The position numbers were made by a program, and so were the translations under genes. A stretch of DNA of 64,000 bases from contig CAIOYD010000009.1 of the NCBI GenBank assembly GCA_903862415.1, positions 20,214-84,213 of the forward strand. Reading direction: 5' to 3'. The stretch comes from an uncultured Oxalobacteraceae bacterium (GTDB lineage Bacteria; Pseudomonadota; Gammaproteobacteria; Burkholderiales; Burkholderiaceae_D). The notes under the pieces are model-generated. The model had not been told where the DNA came from. It was given only the letters and a program-made list of their open reading frames with translations, and ran no database searches. This document shows positions 55,436-63,723 of this stretch, in pieces; within the stretch, counting starts at the first letter, position 1, and every line of letters starts with the position of its first letter.

Positions 55436-56044
55436 ATGCTGACTCATCCAAGCAACTGCGACCTGATCACCGGACTGGTGTTATCCGGCGGTCGTGCCAC
55501 GCGCATGAATAATCTGGACAAGGGCTTACAGCGGCTTCATGGCCAGCGCCTGATTGACCTGGTACTGACACGCCTGCGGCCACAAATCGGCACCATCCTG
55601 ATCAATGCCAATCGCCATATTGAGGAGTATGCACAAACCGGCCACAAGGTCGTCGCTGATGTACGCAGCGACTACCCTGGACCGCTAGCCGGGCTGGAAG
55701 CAGGATTACTGCACTGTCATACACCTTACTTACTGGTGGTTCCCTGCGATGCCCCGTTCCTGCCTGCTGATTTAGCCAGCCGCCTGTTGCATGCTCTAGA
55801 GCAGCAGCAGGCAGAAATTGCCATTGCCTGCAGCGGATCAGCGATCAGCCCTCAGCTGCAACCCGTGTTTTGTCTGCTCAAGAGCAATCATCTGCCCCTG
55901 TTACAGGCCTATTTAAATCTGGGTGGTCGCAAAATGGCTGGCTGGTTTGGCGACCTTCCCATGACGCAGGTATTTTTCCCGGATGAACGGGCATTTACCA
56001 ATCTCAATACGATGCAGGACCTGCAGACCTTCCAGGATCAATGA
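55436..56044 (+). CDS. mobA: Molybdenum cofactor guanylyltransferase MobA
   Basis: MobA adds GMP to molybdopterin to form the guanine dinucleotide cofactor used by formate dehydrogenases and other DMSO-reductase-type enzymes. The GTP-binding start is GLVLSGGRATRMNNLDKGL; VVPCDAPFLPADLA carries the metal-binding Asp. The 202 residues fit the family. It ends 40 bases before moeA. Confidence 0.95.
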   Translation: MLTHPSNCDLITGLVLSGGRATRMNNLDKGLQRLHGQRLIDLVLTRLRPQIGTILINANRHIEEYAQTGHKVVADVRSDYPGPLAGLEAGLLHCHTPYLLVVPCDAPFLPADLASRLLHALEQQQAEIAIACSGSAISPQLQPVFCLLKSNHLPLLQAYLNLGGRKMAGWFGDLPMTQVFFPDERAFTNLNTMQDLQTFQDQ

Positions 56045-56084
56045 CATAATTGTGCCACCTTCACCAACCAACCCTTACACTCGC

Positions 56085-57323
56085 ATGACATTATCCGCTC
56101 AATTCACGCCTTGTTCCTTTTCACAGGCCCGGCAACAACTTCAGACCGCCCTGCAATGCATCACCGCAACTGAAATAGTTACTGTTGGCACGGCACTCGA
56201 ACGCTTCTGCGCCGAAAATATCCATGCGCCAGTCAATGTACCGGCCTTTGATAATGCCGCTATGGATGGATATGCGTTTCGCGCTCAGGATTTAAACAAC
56301 CATGACGAGCTCACTCTGGTGGGTACCGCACTGGCCGGACATGCTTTTGAGGCACCTCTTAAGCCAGGACAGGCGCTACGGATTACCACCGGCGCACCCA
56401 TGCCTGCAGGATGTGACAGTGTGCTGCCGCTGGAACAGGCGGTACTTGAAAATTCCACCACCCTGAATATGCGTCAGATTCCGATTCATGCAGGCCAACA
56501 TCGCCGCTGCTGCGGTGAAGATTTAACCATCGGCACCACTGCAATCGAAAAAGGACGTCGCCTGGGTCCAGCTGAACTGGGTTTGCTGGCAGCGCTGGGC
56601 ATGAGTGAAATTCTGGTCCAAAAACGTCTGCGGGTAGCGATTTTTTCCACCGGAGACGAATTAAACGTCGCCGGGCACGAACTGGGTAGCGGACAAATTT
56701 ACGACAGCAATCGCATCACATTGCATGCCATGCTGACCCGACTCGGTGCCGAAATTACCGACCTTGGCGTGCTGTCCGATGATCCTGAAACGCTGACCGA
56801 AACACTGAGGCTATCAGCGCCACAGGTCGATGTCATCCTGACGTCTGGTGGCGTCTCCGCTGGTGCTGCCGATTTTACCCGGCAGGCGTTTCAGCGTCTG
56901 GGTGACATGCATTTTTTAGCAATCCAGATGCGACCGGGCAAGCCGCTGGCGTTTGGCCGCATCCCCCATCTGACTGGTAACACGTATGTGTTTGGTTTGC
57001 CAGGCAATCCGGTGGCCATGATGATGAGCTTTATTTTTTTGGTGCGCCCAGCCCTGCAATTGCTCGCTGGAGCACAATTCACTCCCGTGCCACTGATTCA
57101 GGCGAAAGCCACAGAAGCCATCTACAAAAAAACCGGGCGCACTGAATTCCAGCGTGGCAATTATGACTTCCAGCAATGCCAAGTCACCCCGACCGACAAA
57201 CAAGGCTCCGCCATGCTGACTTCCATGGTGCAGGCAAACTGCATACTGGTTTTACCAGATGAGCAAACAAATATAGTTCCAGGTGACACTATTTCTGTGG
57301 TTCTTATGCAAGGTTTTGTTTAA
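56085..57323 (+). CDS. moeA: Molybdopterin molybdenumtransferase MoeA
   Basis: MoeA inserts molybdenum into adenylated molybdopterin. The 412-residue protein has VPAFDNAAMDGYAFRA, ITTGAPMPAGCDSVLPLEQ, the catalytic block FSTGDELNVAGHELGSGQIYDSN (quoted over two pieces: FSTGDEL and GQIYDSN), LTSGGVSAGAADFT and GLPGNPVAMMMSF. The ATG at 56085 is used because the upstream frame from 55983 lies inside mobA in another frame. No strong ribosome site is visible. Confidence 0.95.
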   Translation: MTLSAQFTPCSFSQARQQLQTALQCITATEIVTVGTALERFCAENIHAPVNVPAFDNAAMDGYAFRAQDLNNHDELTLVGTALAGHAFEAPLKPGQALRITTGAPMPAGCDSVLPLEQAVLENSTTLNMRQIPIHAGQHRRCCGEDLTIGTTAIEKGRRLGPAELGLLAALGMSEILVQKRLRVAIFSTGDELNVAGHELGSGQIYDSNRITLHAMLTRLGAEITDLGVLSDDPETLTETLRLSAPQVDVILTSGGVSAGAADFTRQAFQRLGDMHFLAIQMRPGKPLAFGRIPHLTGNTYVFGLPGNPVAMMMSFIFLVRPALQLLAGAQFTPVPLIQAKATEAIYKKTGRTEFQRGNYDFQQCQVTPTDKQGSAMLTSMVQANCILVLPDEQTNIVPGDTISVVLMQGFV

Positions 57324-57346
57324 ATTTTCCAACGATAAATTCATAC

Positions 57347-57388
57347 TTGACCTACATCAACTTAATAACCAACAGTAAGAAGTATCAT
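57347..57388 (+). promoter_or_regulatory. FNR/ANR class II promoter of ompW
   Basis: TTGAC-CTAC-ATCAA (57347-57360) matches nine of ten FNR half-site bases. The -10 box TATCAT (57383-57388) lies exactly where a start about 41.5 bases downstream of the site centre would need it. The predicted start is near 57395, 24 bases before the ompW ATG. Confidence 0.8.
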
Positions 57389-57418
57389 GAGCCATGTTCA
57401 ACTGTTGGAGTAAATAGC

Positions 57419-58030
57419 ATGAAAAAACTCACCTTAGTCATCGCTTTAGCAGCGATTGGTTTCACCTCAGCGAGTGTGATGGCACAGGAAAGCCCATGGT
57501 TGGTCCGGGCACGTGCAGTAGATGTTCTGACTTCAAATAAATCAGATCCAGTCGGTGGTGTTGGCGCAGCTGATTTAATCACGGTACAGAAAAAAGTCAT
57601 CCCAGAAGTCGATTTTTCGTACTTCATTACCAAAAACTGGGCGACCGAACTGGTTCTGACTTATCCGCAAAAACACGATGTCTATCTGGCTGGCACACAA
57701 ATTGGTTCCGTTAAGCAATTACCACCTACGCTGACAGTGCAATATCACTTTATGCCGCAAGAAAAATTCAGTCCGTATCTGGGTGCCGGTATTAACTACA
57801 CACGCTTTTCCAAAGTAGATCTGGCTGGCGGCACCATCACCCTTGATAACAGCAGCTTTGGCTATGCCGTGCAAGGTGGCTTTGATTACAAACTCGATAA
57901 AAACTGGGCACTTAATTTTGATCTGAAATATGTCGACATGCAAAGTGATGTTCACACCACTGCGGCAAAAATCAGCCACATTGAAATCAGCCCATGGTTA
58001 CTCGGCGTCGGTATTGGTTACCGCTTCTGA
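57419..58030 (+). CDS. ompW: Outer membrane protein OmpW
   Basis: The 203-residue protein has a signal peptide (LVIALAAIGFTSASVMAQ) and the OmpW eight-strand beta-barrel: WLVRARAVDVLTSN, FSYFITKNWATELVL, LPPTLTVQYHF, SPYLGAGINYT and the C-terminal strand LLGVGIGYRF ending in Phe. The ATG at 57419 has GGAG nine bases upstream; the frame from 57347 is an artefact over the promoter. OmpW is oxygen-regulated by FNR in enteric bacteria, in line with the site seen here. Confidence 0.95.
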   Translation: MKKLTLVIALAAIGFTSASVMAQESPWLVRARAVDVLTSNKSDPVGGVGAADLITVQKKVIPEVDFSYFITKNWATELVLTYPQKHDVYLAGTQIGSVKQLPPTLTVQYHFMPQEKFSPYLGAGINYTRFSKVDLAGGTITLDNSSFGYAVQGGFDYKLDKNWALNFDLKYVDMQSDVHTTAAKISHIEISPWLLGVGIGYRF

Positions 58031-58042
58031 GCATGAGCTCTG

Positions 58043-58084
58043 CAACAACAAAAAACGCACCCTCGGGTGCGTTTTTTGTTGTTG
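58043..58084. terminator. Perfect 20-base-pair inverted repeat, bidirectional terminator
   Basis: Positions 58043-58062 are the exact reverse complement of 58065-58084, with a two-base centre. The GC-rich core (ACGCACCC/GGGTGCGT) sits between an A-run and a T-run. It serves ompW on the plus strand and the methyltransferase gene on the minus strand. Confidence 0.92.
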
Positions 58085-58093
58085 ATCGATGCT

Positions 58094-58870
58094 TCATTGA
58101 GCTAAATTCTGCCTTACCTGTTCAAAGAAGCAAATCGCCGCACAGGCGGCCACATTCAAAGATTCAATTGCTCCCTGATGTGGAATAGTCAGCTGTTCGG
58201 TGGCACAGTCCATGAGTTCATCAGCCAGACCCTGTCCTTCATGGCCCAACAGCCAGACTACGGCCTGCCTGAGATTACAGTCATACACAGTCTGGGTTGC
58301 ATAAGAGCTCGTTGCCAACACCGGGATCGTGGTATGTTGAATTAATTCCAGCAAATCAACTCCCTCATGAATCTCCAGTAAAAAATGCGCGCCCATACCG
58401 GCACGCATCACTTTGGGTGACCAGGCCGAAACGGTACCGGGGCTGCAGAATATCTGTTTGATTCCTGCGGCCGCAGCACTGCGCAGAATCGAACCCAAAT
58501 TACCGGGGTCCTGCAAATTATCGAGTACCACCGCAGTTTGAGTTACCTGTGGCGGCACAACCAATTGCGGCACCTGGGCCACAAAAAATATCCCCACCCC
58601 ATGCTCTACCTGACTTAATACCTGATACAACCCATCGGCTAAAATCAGCCTATGCTCAGCCTGCGAGAGAAGACTGGCAACTTCCGCGTGATGTTGCGAG
58701 CTTTCACTGACCACACACCACTGCGGCTGTCCACAATGCTGCAGATAGCTCTGGCACAAATGCACACCATCGAGCAAGGTGGTGCCTGCTTTACGCCGAG
58801 CCTGCGCACTGGTGGCCAATTGCTTTAGTTCCTTGAACAACGCGTTGTCGCGTGAAGTGATCAGTTTCAT
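58094..58870 (-). CDS. SpoU/TrmH-family RNA 2'-O-methyltransferase
   Basis: The 258-residue protein has the three SpoU motifs: [30 protein letters not shown] and [19 protein letters not shown]. An N-terminal substrate-binding part ([20 protein letters not shown]) resembles the RlmB/YsgA branch. The target nucleotide cannot be named from sequence alone. Its ATG overlaps the rnhB stop by four bases. Confidence 0.93.
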   Translation of the reverse strand: MKLITSRDNALFKELKQLATSAQARRKAGTTLLDGVHLCQSYLQHCGQPQWCVVSESSQHHAEVASLLSQAEHRLILADGLYQVLSQVEHGVGIFFVAQVPQLVVPPQVTQTAVVLDNLQDPGNLGSILRSAAAAGIKQIFCSPGTVSAWSPKVMRAGMGAHFLLEIHEGVDLLELIQHTTIPVLATSSYATQTVYDCNLRQAVVWLLGHEGQGLADELMDCATEQLTIPHQGAIESLNVAACAAICFFEQVRQNLAQ

Positions 58871-59484
58871 GGAGTCACCAGCAAGGCCCGCACAGGCCCA
58901 TAAGTCAGACGATGGACCGGTGAAACCCCGTGTTCACGCAGTCGGCTCAAATGCAGCGCCGTCGGATACCCTTTATGCTGATCAAAGGCATATTGCGGGT
59001 ACTGAGCGTGCAATTCCATCAGAGCAGCGTCACGCGCGGTTTTAGCCAGAATCGAAGCCGCAGAAATAGCCGTCACTTTATCATCCCCTTTGATAATTGC
59101 CTGCGAAGCCATGGTCAGTACAGGACTGCGGTTGCCATCGATGAGCGCCATTGTAGGCGTGATCGACAGGCCCTGGACCGCACGCTGCATGGCCAGCATG
59201 GTAGCCTGCAGAATATTGAGGCGATCAATTTCTTCTACCGTGGCCAAAGCAATACACCAGGCCAGTGCATGCTGTTTAATTTCGATCGCCAGCAGATCAC
59301 GCCTGGCTTCAGTGAGTTTTTTCGAATCTCTCAAGCCCACTATCGGATGCGCAGGATCAAGAATCACCGCGGCCGCATACACGGCACCAGCTAAGGGGCC
59401 GCGCCCGGCCTCATCCACCCCGCACATCACATGCGTGCCAATATCAAGTTCGTTCTCACCATCGAAGAGCGTCAGATTATTCAT
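58867..59484 (-). CDS. rnhB: Ribonuclease HII
   Basis: RNase HII removes ribonucleotides from DNA. The 205-residue protein has the acidic active site start [42 protein letters not shown] and [14 protein letters not shown]. Its start overlaps the end of the preceding thioredoxin-fold gene by eight bases, and its end overlaps the methyltransferase, so the three are translated in series. Confidence 0.96.
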   Translation of the reverse strand: MNNLTLFDGENELDIGTHVMCGVDEAGRGPLAGAVYAAAVILDPAHPIVGLRDSKKLTEARRDLLAIEIKQHALAWCIALATVEEIDRLNILQATMLAMQRAVQGLSITPTMALIDGNRSPVLTMASQAIIKGDDKVTAISAASILAKTARDAALMELHAQYPQYAFDQHKGYPTALHLSRLREHGVSPVHRLTYGPVRALLVTP

Positions 59485-59731
59485 TGCAAAATGCCTTTAC
59501 CTTGTCACTATCCAAAAAATAATGGCATAGCTGTTGTTGAACTGCATCAGGTGATTTTTGCGCACACAATACCGGCACGAGCTCATCGTACTGCTGCAGC
59601 AGAACCGGATCGTGATCCACATCGAGTATCGTCAATTGATAAGGCATATCCTGCAGCAGCAGCGTCAGCGCTGCCTGCATATCATCACAAAGGTGACAGT
59701 AACCACGAGAATAGAGAGTGAACTGGATCAT
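59477..59731 (-). CDS. Glutaredoxin-like protein (DUF836)
   Basis: The 84-residue protein starts [17 protein letters not shown] with a CxxC redox site and fits the small glutaredoxin-like DUF836 group. The ATG at 59731 directly follows the T-tract of the mucD terminator, with no Shine-Dalgarno sequence. The longer frame to 59824 would run through that hairpin and into mucD. Expression may depend on terminator readthrough or an unseen promoter. Confidence 0.85.
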   Translation of the reverse strand: MIQFTLYSRGYCHLCDDMQAALTLLLQDMPYQLTILDVDHDPVLLQQYDELVPVLCAQKSPDAVQQQLCHYFLDSDKVKAFCNE

Positions 59732-59758
59732 AAAAACAAAAGGCTGCCTGCGCAGCCT
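59731..59758 (-). terminator. mucD terminator directly before the glutaredoxin-like start
   Basis: On the minus strand AGGCTGC and GCAGCCT pair around a four-base loop and are followed by TTTTGTTTTT. The next three bases are the ATG of the glutaredoxin-like gene. Confidence 0.8.
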
Positions 59759-59777
59759 GTTGGTGAGTGAATAAAAA

Positions 59778-61229
59778 TCAGTTTGAACCTGGTCGCAATG
59801 GAACAAATTGCGATGCATCGCCACGGCGCACCAGCAAGACTGCTACTTTTTTGACATCCAGCTTGGCAACTAAGGCCTTGAACTGTTTGGCATCTTTTAC
59901 GTCGCTGTTATTGAGCTGAGTGATCAGATCGCCCTGAAGCAATCCAGCCCTGGCCGCGCTACCATCAACGCCCGTGATGATAACACCCGAGCTGACTTTT
60001 AATTCGCGTTTTTGATCTTCGCTTAAATCCGTTACCGTCAATCCCAGCAGATTAGTTTCGACCTTTTCTTCTTCCTGGCCTACTTTGGCGGTTTTATCCT
60101 GAGCCATTTCACCGGTCACCAACGTCACTGTCCGGGTCTTGCCTTTACTAAACAGCGTCAGTGTCGATTTAGTACCCGGTTTGGTATTGGCCACCATACG
60201 GGACAATTCGGTCCATTTAGTCACTGGCTGGCCATTAAATTCAAGCACGATATCGCCGGCCACAATACCGGCTTTATCTGCCGGCAGGCCGGGTTCAACC
60301 AGACTGATAAATGCACCTTGACCTTTAGCCAGGCCAAACGATTCAGCCACCTCTTTGGGAACCTCAGACAGACGCACACCGATGCGGCTGCGGCTGACTT
60401 TACCGACAGCTTTGAGCTGATCAACCACGCGCATGGCTTCATCAATCGGAACGGCAAAAGAAATGCCCATAAAACCACCCGAGCGGCTATAAATCTGCGA
60501 ATTAATTCCAACCACTTCACCACGCATATTGAGCAAAGGTCCGCCAGAATTACCCGGATTGACCGCTACATCCGTTTGAATCAGCGGCAAAAAATCGCCG
60601 GTATCGCGTGCTTTGGCAGAAATAATGCCGGCAGAAACTGAGTTATCCAAATCAAACGGGGAACCAATGGCGATCACCCATTCACCTACGCGAATTTTGT
60701 CCGAGTCACCGATGGCCAGAAAGGGCAATTTACTGCCTTCAATTTTAACCACCGCCACATCAGTACGCTTATCCAGACCAATGACCTTGGCTTTAAATTC
60801 GCGCTTATCGGTCAGCTTGACATAGACTTCATCGGCACCATCAACCACATGCGCATTGGTCAATACATAACCTTCAGGTGAAATGATAAATCCCGATCCC
60901 ACTCCGCGAGGAACTTCTTCATCGGGAGCTGCCCCCTGTTCTGGCGCAGGCTTGCGCTTGTGCGGCGCAGCACCTGGTGGCTGCTGTGGCATGGGAACGC
61001 CAAAAAACCGTTTGAATAACTCTTGCATTTGTTCATCCGGCGCATTTACCGACTGATTGACGCTGACTTTTTCTGTCGTACGTATATTAACTACGGCAGA
61101 ACTGGTTTTTTCTACCAGATCAGCAAAATCGAAGGTCGGCACCGCCGCGGCTGAGGACATCCCGGCAAGCGGCAGAAAAACGCCAACCGAAATAATCAGG
61201 GACAACATAACAGCAGATAGTTTCTTCAT
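59778..61229 (-). CDS. mucD: Periplasmic serine protease MucD (DegP/Do family)
   Basis: The 483-residue protein has a signal peptide (MLSLIISVGVFLPLAGMSSAA), the trypsin-like domain with His in TNAHVVDGADE, Asp in DKRTDVAVVKI and Ser in NPGNSGGPLLN, and two PDZ domains (about residues 285-375 and 390-475). The linker after the N-terminus is Pro/Lys-rich (PHKRKPAPEQGAAPDEE). It is the last gene of the rpoE-rseA-rseB-mucD set and degrades misfolded envelope proteins, limiting sigma-E activation. Confidence 0.95.
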   Translation of the reverse strand: MKKLSAVMLSLIISVGVFLPLAGMSSAAAVPTFDFADLVEKTSSAVVNIRTTEKVSVNQSVNAPDEQMQELFKRFFGVPMPQQPPGAAPHKRKPAPEQGAAPDEEVPRGVGSGFIISPEGYVLTNAHVVDGADEVYVKLTDKREFKAKVIGLDKRTDVAVVKIEGSKLPFLAIGDSDKIRVGEWVIAIGSPFDLDNSVSAGIISAKARDTGDFLPLIQTDVAVNPGNSGGPLLNMRGEVVGINSQIYSRSGGFMGISFAVPIDEAMRVVDQLKAVGKVSRSRIGVRLSEVPKEVAESFGLAKGQGAFISLVEPGLPADKAGIVAGDIVLEFNGQPVTKWTELSRMVANTKPGTKSTLTLFSKGKTRTVTLVTGEMAQDKTAKVGQEEEKVETNLLGLTVTDLSEDQKRELKVSSGVIITGVDGSAARAGLLQGDLITQLNNSDVKDAKQFKALVAKLDVKKVAVLLVRRGDASQFVPLRPGSN

Positions 61230-61308
61230 AATGAGCTGGGAATTCAGAGTCAGAAAAGCACAATTTTAATCATATTTCAGAATAAAAGTGTAAAAGAAAT
61301 CGAATCCC

Positions 61309-62286
61309 TTATTTCGTTTTGTATTGAATTGAATCAAGAACGGATTTTATTGTTTCCGCTGGCACCTCACCAACCAGCGTAATCATGAATTCACCTTGCA
61401 TACGACTGACTATGGTAGTCGCTCCATGCCGGACCAAACCTCCGACATGATGCCCCGTGTGTTTGGGCTCAACAAATACCGAAATCGTCGCCAGACTGTC
61501 AGAAAAAACCAGTTGCACGACTTCATGGGGTGGCAGTTGGGGATCATTTTTTTCACCCGGATGTGAGCTCAGCAACAGCCGCAGTTCGTGAATTTTTTTA
61601 AATCCGGATGGTAAATAACTCACCAGCCAGCCCGAATCGATGGACGTCGCAGCGGCTCCCCGGTCCACCTTCCAGCCTGTGGTATCCGAATAATCCGTTA
61701 GCATCGCTTTGGCTTCGAGGTTGCCAAAAGTGAGTGAGGTAAACATAATTTGTTCGAGAATATTTTTACTGGCATCGATGGTTTGTGCCTGCAACAACAA
61801 ATTCGTATCCAGCGCTGCACACAGGCGGTAGCCGTAACGCAGCTGATCACGCGGATCAACATCAATCATCCGGCAATCGCGCCCGGCAACTCGTGCAGGC
61901 TCAGCCAACTTGAACTGGTAATAATCCCCCAGACTGGCTCCGGCAAAAGCGAGTAAGGCCGGAAAGGTATCCTGAGTCTGACGCTTTTCTAACCGCACTG
62001 TTTTACTGTCCGGAAAATAGCTGGTGACTACTTCATTATGCCGGACATATTCATGCGAAGGCCCGTCGAGACTAACCACTTTTTCAAGCTCATCAGCATG
62101 TTCGTAGCGGTGCAAAATCCTCGATCCGATCAGCTGCTGTCCCTGCTGCAAAACAAACGTACCACTAAAATTATTTTGCTGAGAGGCAAGTTGCATTTTC
62201 TGGATAAAACTCTGGGTTTCTGACATGCCGTCTGCCCATGAAAATGGAACCACGAACAACAAAAATAACCATGTCAGCGCTTTCAT
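61309..62286 (-). CDS. rseB: Sigma-E regulatory protein RseB/MucB
   Basis: The 325-residue periplasmic protein has a signal peptide (TWLFLLFVVPFSWADG) and the two RseB domains: a LolA-like lipid-binding N-domain (FIQKMQLASQQNNFSGTFV, CRMIDVDPRDQLRYGYRLC) and a smaller C-domain. RseB shields RseA from cleavage. Its ATG overlaps the rseA stop by four bases. Confidence 0.93.
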   Translation of the reverse strand: MKALTWLFLLFVVPFSWADGMSETQSFIQKMQLASQQNNFSGTFVLQQGQQLIGSRILHRYEHADELEKVVSLDGPSHEYVRHNEVVTSYFPDSKTVRLEKRQTQDTFPALLAFAGASLGDYYQFKLAEPARVAGRDCRMIDVDPRDQLRYGYRLCAALDTNLLLQAQTIDASKNILEQIMFTSLTFGNLEAKAMLTDYSDTTGWKVDRGAAATSIDSGWLVSYLPSGFKKIHELRLLLSSHPGEKNDPQLPPHEVVQLVFSDSLATISVFVEPKHTGHHVGGLVRHGATTIVSRMQGEFMITLVGEVPAETIKSVLDSIQYKTK

Positions 62287-62849
62287 TTTGCTTGCACCTC
62301 AGTCATTTCCAGAATCGGTTCATACACGACCGCACTGTATATCGTATTGGCATAACGGTGATGTGCTGTCAGATACCGGTCGATTTCCGGGTCGCGCAGC
62401 ATTTGCTCGCTCAAATTCATGCTGACAGCAGGCTCTGCGTTCAAGTTCATGACGGCATGCTTCAGCTGACCAGATGAACCTGCAGAAAGCTGGTCGGAAT
62501 AATCAGGCACAGCAGTTTCAACACCCCTCTGCCCCGCCAGCAGGGGAATGGCGACAAGCGCAAAAGCCAGCATGGCTGCCAACGCACCCAGCCAGTTTAG
62601 GTTGCAGGCACATCGTTTCGGTAAATAGACCGGTTCGGAGGCGAGCTGGGCCTTAAGTTTGTCATTAAATTCAGGGCTGAGAGAGATTGCGCCCTCGTCG
62701 GAATTGAGTATTTCACCGATTTGGTGATACGTTTCCCAATCCTGTTGATTTTCCGGCTCAGCCATGGCCTTTAACAAGCCATCGAGCTCAGCACCGGAAA
62801 GTTCGCCATCGACCAACGCTGAAATTTGTTCGTTTCGAATTATATTCAT
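62283..62849 (-). CDS. rseA: Anti-sigma-E factor RseA/MucA
   Basis: The 188-residue protein has the cytoplasmic sigma-binding N-domain (NEQISALVDGELSGAELDGL), one membrane helix (about residues 87-107; GALAAMLAFALVAIPLLAG) and a periplasmic tail. It holds RpoE inactive until proteolysis. An unusual Cys pair (RCACN) lies just before the membrane helix. It follows rpoE by 23 bases. Confidence 0.92.
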   Translation of the reverse strand: MNIIRNEQISALVDGELSGAELDGLLKAMAEPENQQDWETYHQIGEILNSDEGAISLSPEFNDKLKAQLASEPVYLPKRCACNLNWLGALAAMLAFALVAIPLLAGQRGVETAVPDYSDQLSAGSSGQLKHAVMNLNAEPAVSMNLSEQMLRDPEIDRYLTAHHRYANTIYSAVVYEPILEMTEVQAK

Positions 62850-62872
62850 TTTCCCCTGCTCCCATTCAATTC

Positions 62873-63475
62873 TTACCAGCGCCTGTCCAACTTCGTTCCC
62901 AATAAAGGCCGAATTTTAATGGCGATCATTTCCCTGGCCCGAAAAATTCGACTCCGCACCGTACCTATCGGACATTCCATAATATCGGCAATTTCGTCAT
63001 ACGTCATTCCCTCGATTTCACGTAATGATATAGCCAGCTTCAATTCGTCCGGCAGTGCATTCATCGCGTCACTCACTCTGGAGGCCAGCTGTTTGGATGC
63101 CAGAATCGACTCAGGAGTGCTCGACTCCCTTAAGCGGTTGGCATCGCGCGCGAATTCCAAATCTTCCATAGCAGTATCGGTCGAGGTTGTCATACGTCGG
63201 CGCTGCGAAATCAGATGATTTTTTGCCGAATTGACACCAATTCGATACAGCCAGGTGTAAAAAGCAGAGTCGCCACGAAAATTGGGTAACGCCCGATAAG
63301 CCTTGATAAATGTATCTTGTACAACATCTTCTGCTTCTGAATGATTTTTTACGTAGTACAAAATTAAACGCATTAATTTTCGTTGGTATTTTAATACTAA
63401 TAATTCAAATGCACGTTTATCACCGTTTAGTACACTTTCAACCAAAAGTTGATCCACATCCCGCTCTGTCGTCAC
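62873..63475 (-). CDS. rpoE: RNA polymerase sigma factor RpoE (AlgU)
   Basis: The 200-residue ECF sigma factor has region 2 (EDVVQDTFIKAYRALPNF, GDSAFYTWLYRIGVNSAKN) and region 4 (LREIEGMTYDEIADIMECP, GTVRSRIFRARE). The start is taken as the GTG at 63475, with AAGGGG six bases upstream and the family N-terminus (TTERDVDQLLVESV) following. The ATG at 63496 would place the ribosome site inside the gene. A sigma-E type promoter lies just upstream, so it is expected to activate itself. Confidence 0.96.
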   Translation of the reverse strand: MTTERDVDQLLVESVLNGDKRAFELLVLKYQRKLMRLILYYVKNHSEAEDVVQDTFIKAYRALPNFRGDSAFYTWLYRIGVNSAKNHLISQRRRMTTSTDTAMEDLEFARDANRLRESSTPESILASKQLASRVSDAMNALPDELKLAISLREIEGMTYDEIADIMECPIGTVRSRIFRAREMIAIKIRPLLGTKLDRRW

Positions 63476-63517
63476 TACACATCCCCTTGTTTCCATTTAG
63501 CATGCAGAAGACAAAAA

Positions 63518-63545
63518 TCAGACCACAGAAACTAATTTTAGTTCC
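63518..63545 (-). promoter_or_regulatory. Sigma-E (AlgU)-type autoregulatory promoter
   Basis: On the minus strand GGAACTA (63545-63539) and TCTGA (63522-63518) are separated by 16 bases, close to the GAACTT-N16/17-TCTGA consensus. The start of transcription would be near 63511, about 36 bases before the GTG start. Confidence 0.75.
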
Positions 63546-63723
63546 GTAAATCAATATTTAAAACTTCTGTCATATTATTTAAATTTAGCCGAATTTTAGT
63601 TAAGCAAAACCGCAGTTGGCAAAATAATAAATAATACAATTGCAAAACAATTCATACACTCAAGCATCCCAAACCGGCTGTATGCACTGAGCAGTTAAAC
63701 TCTGCTGCCAGGAAATAAATGTT

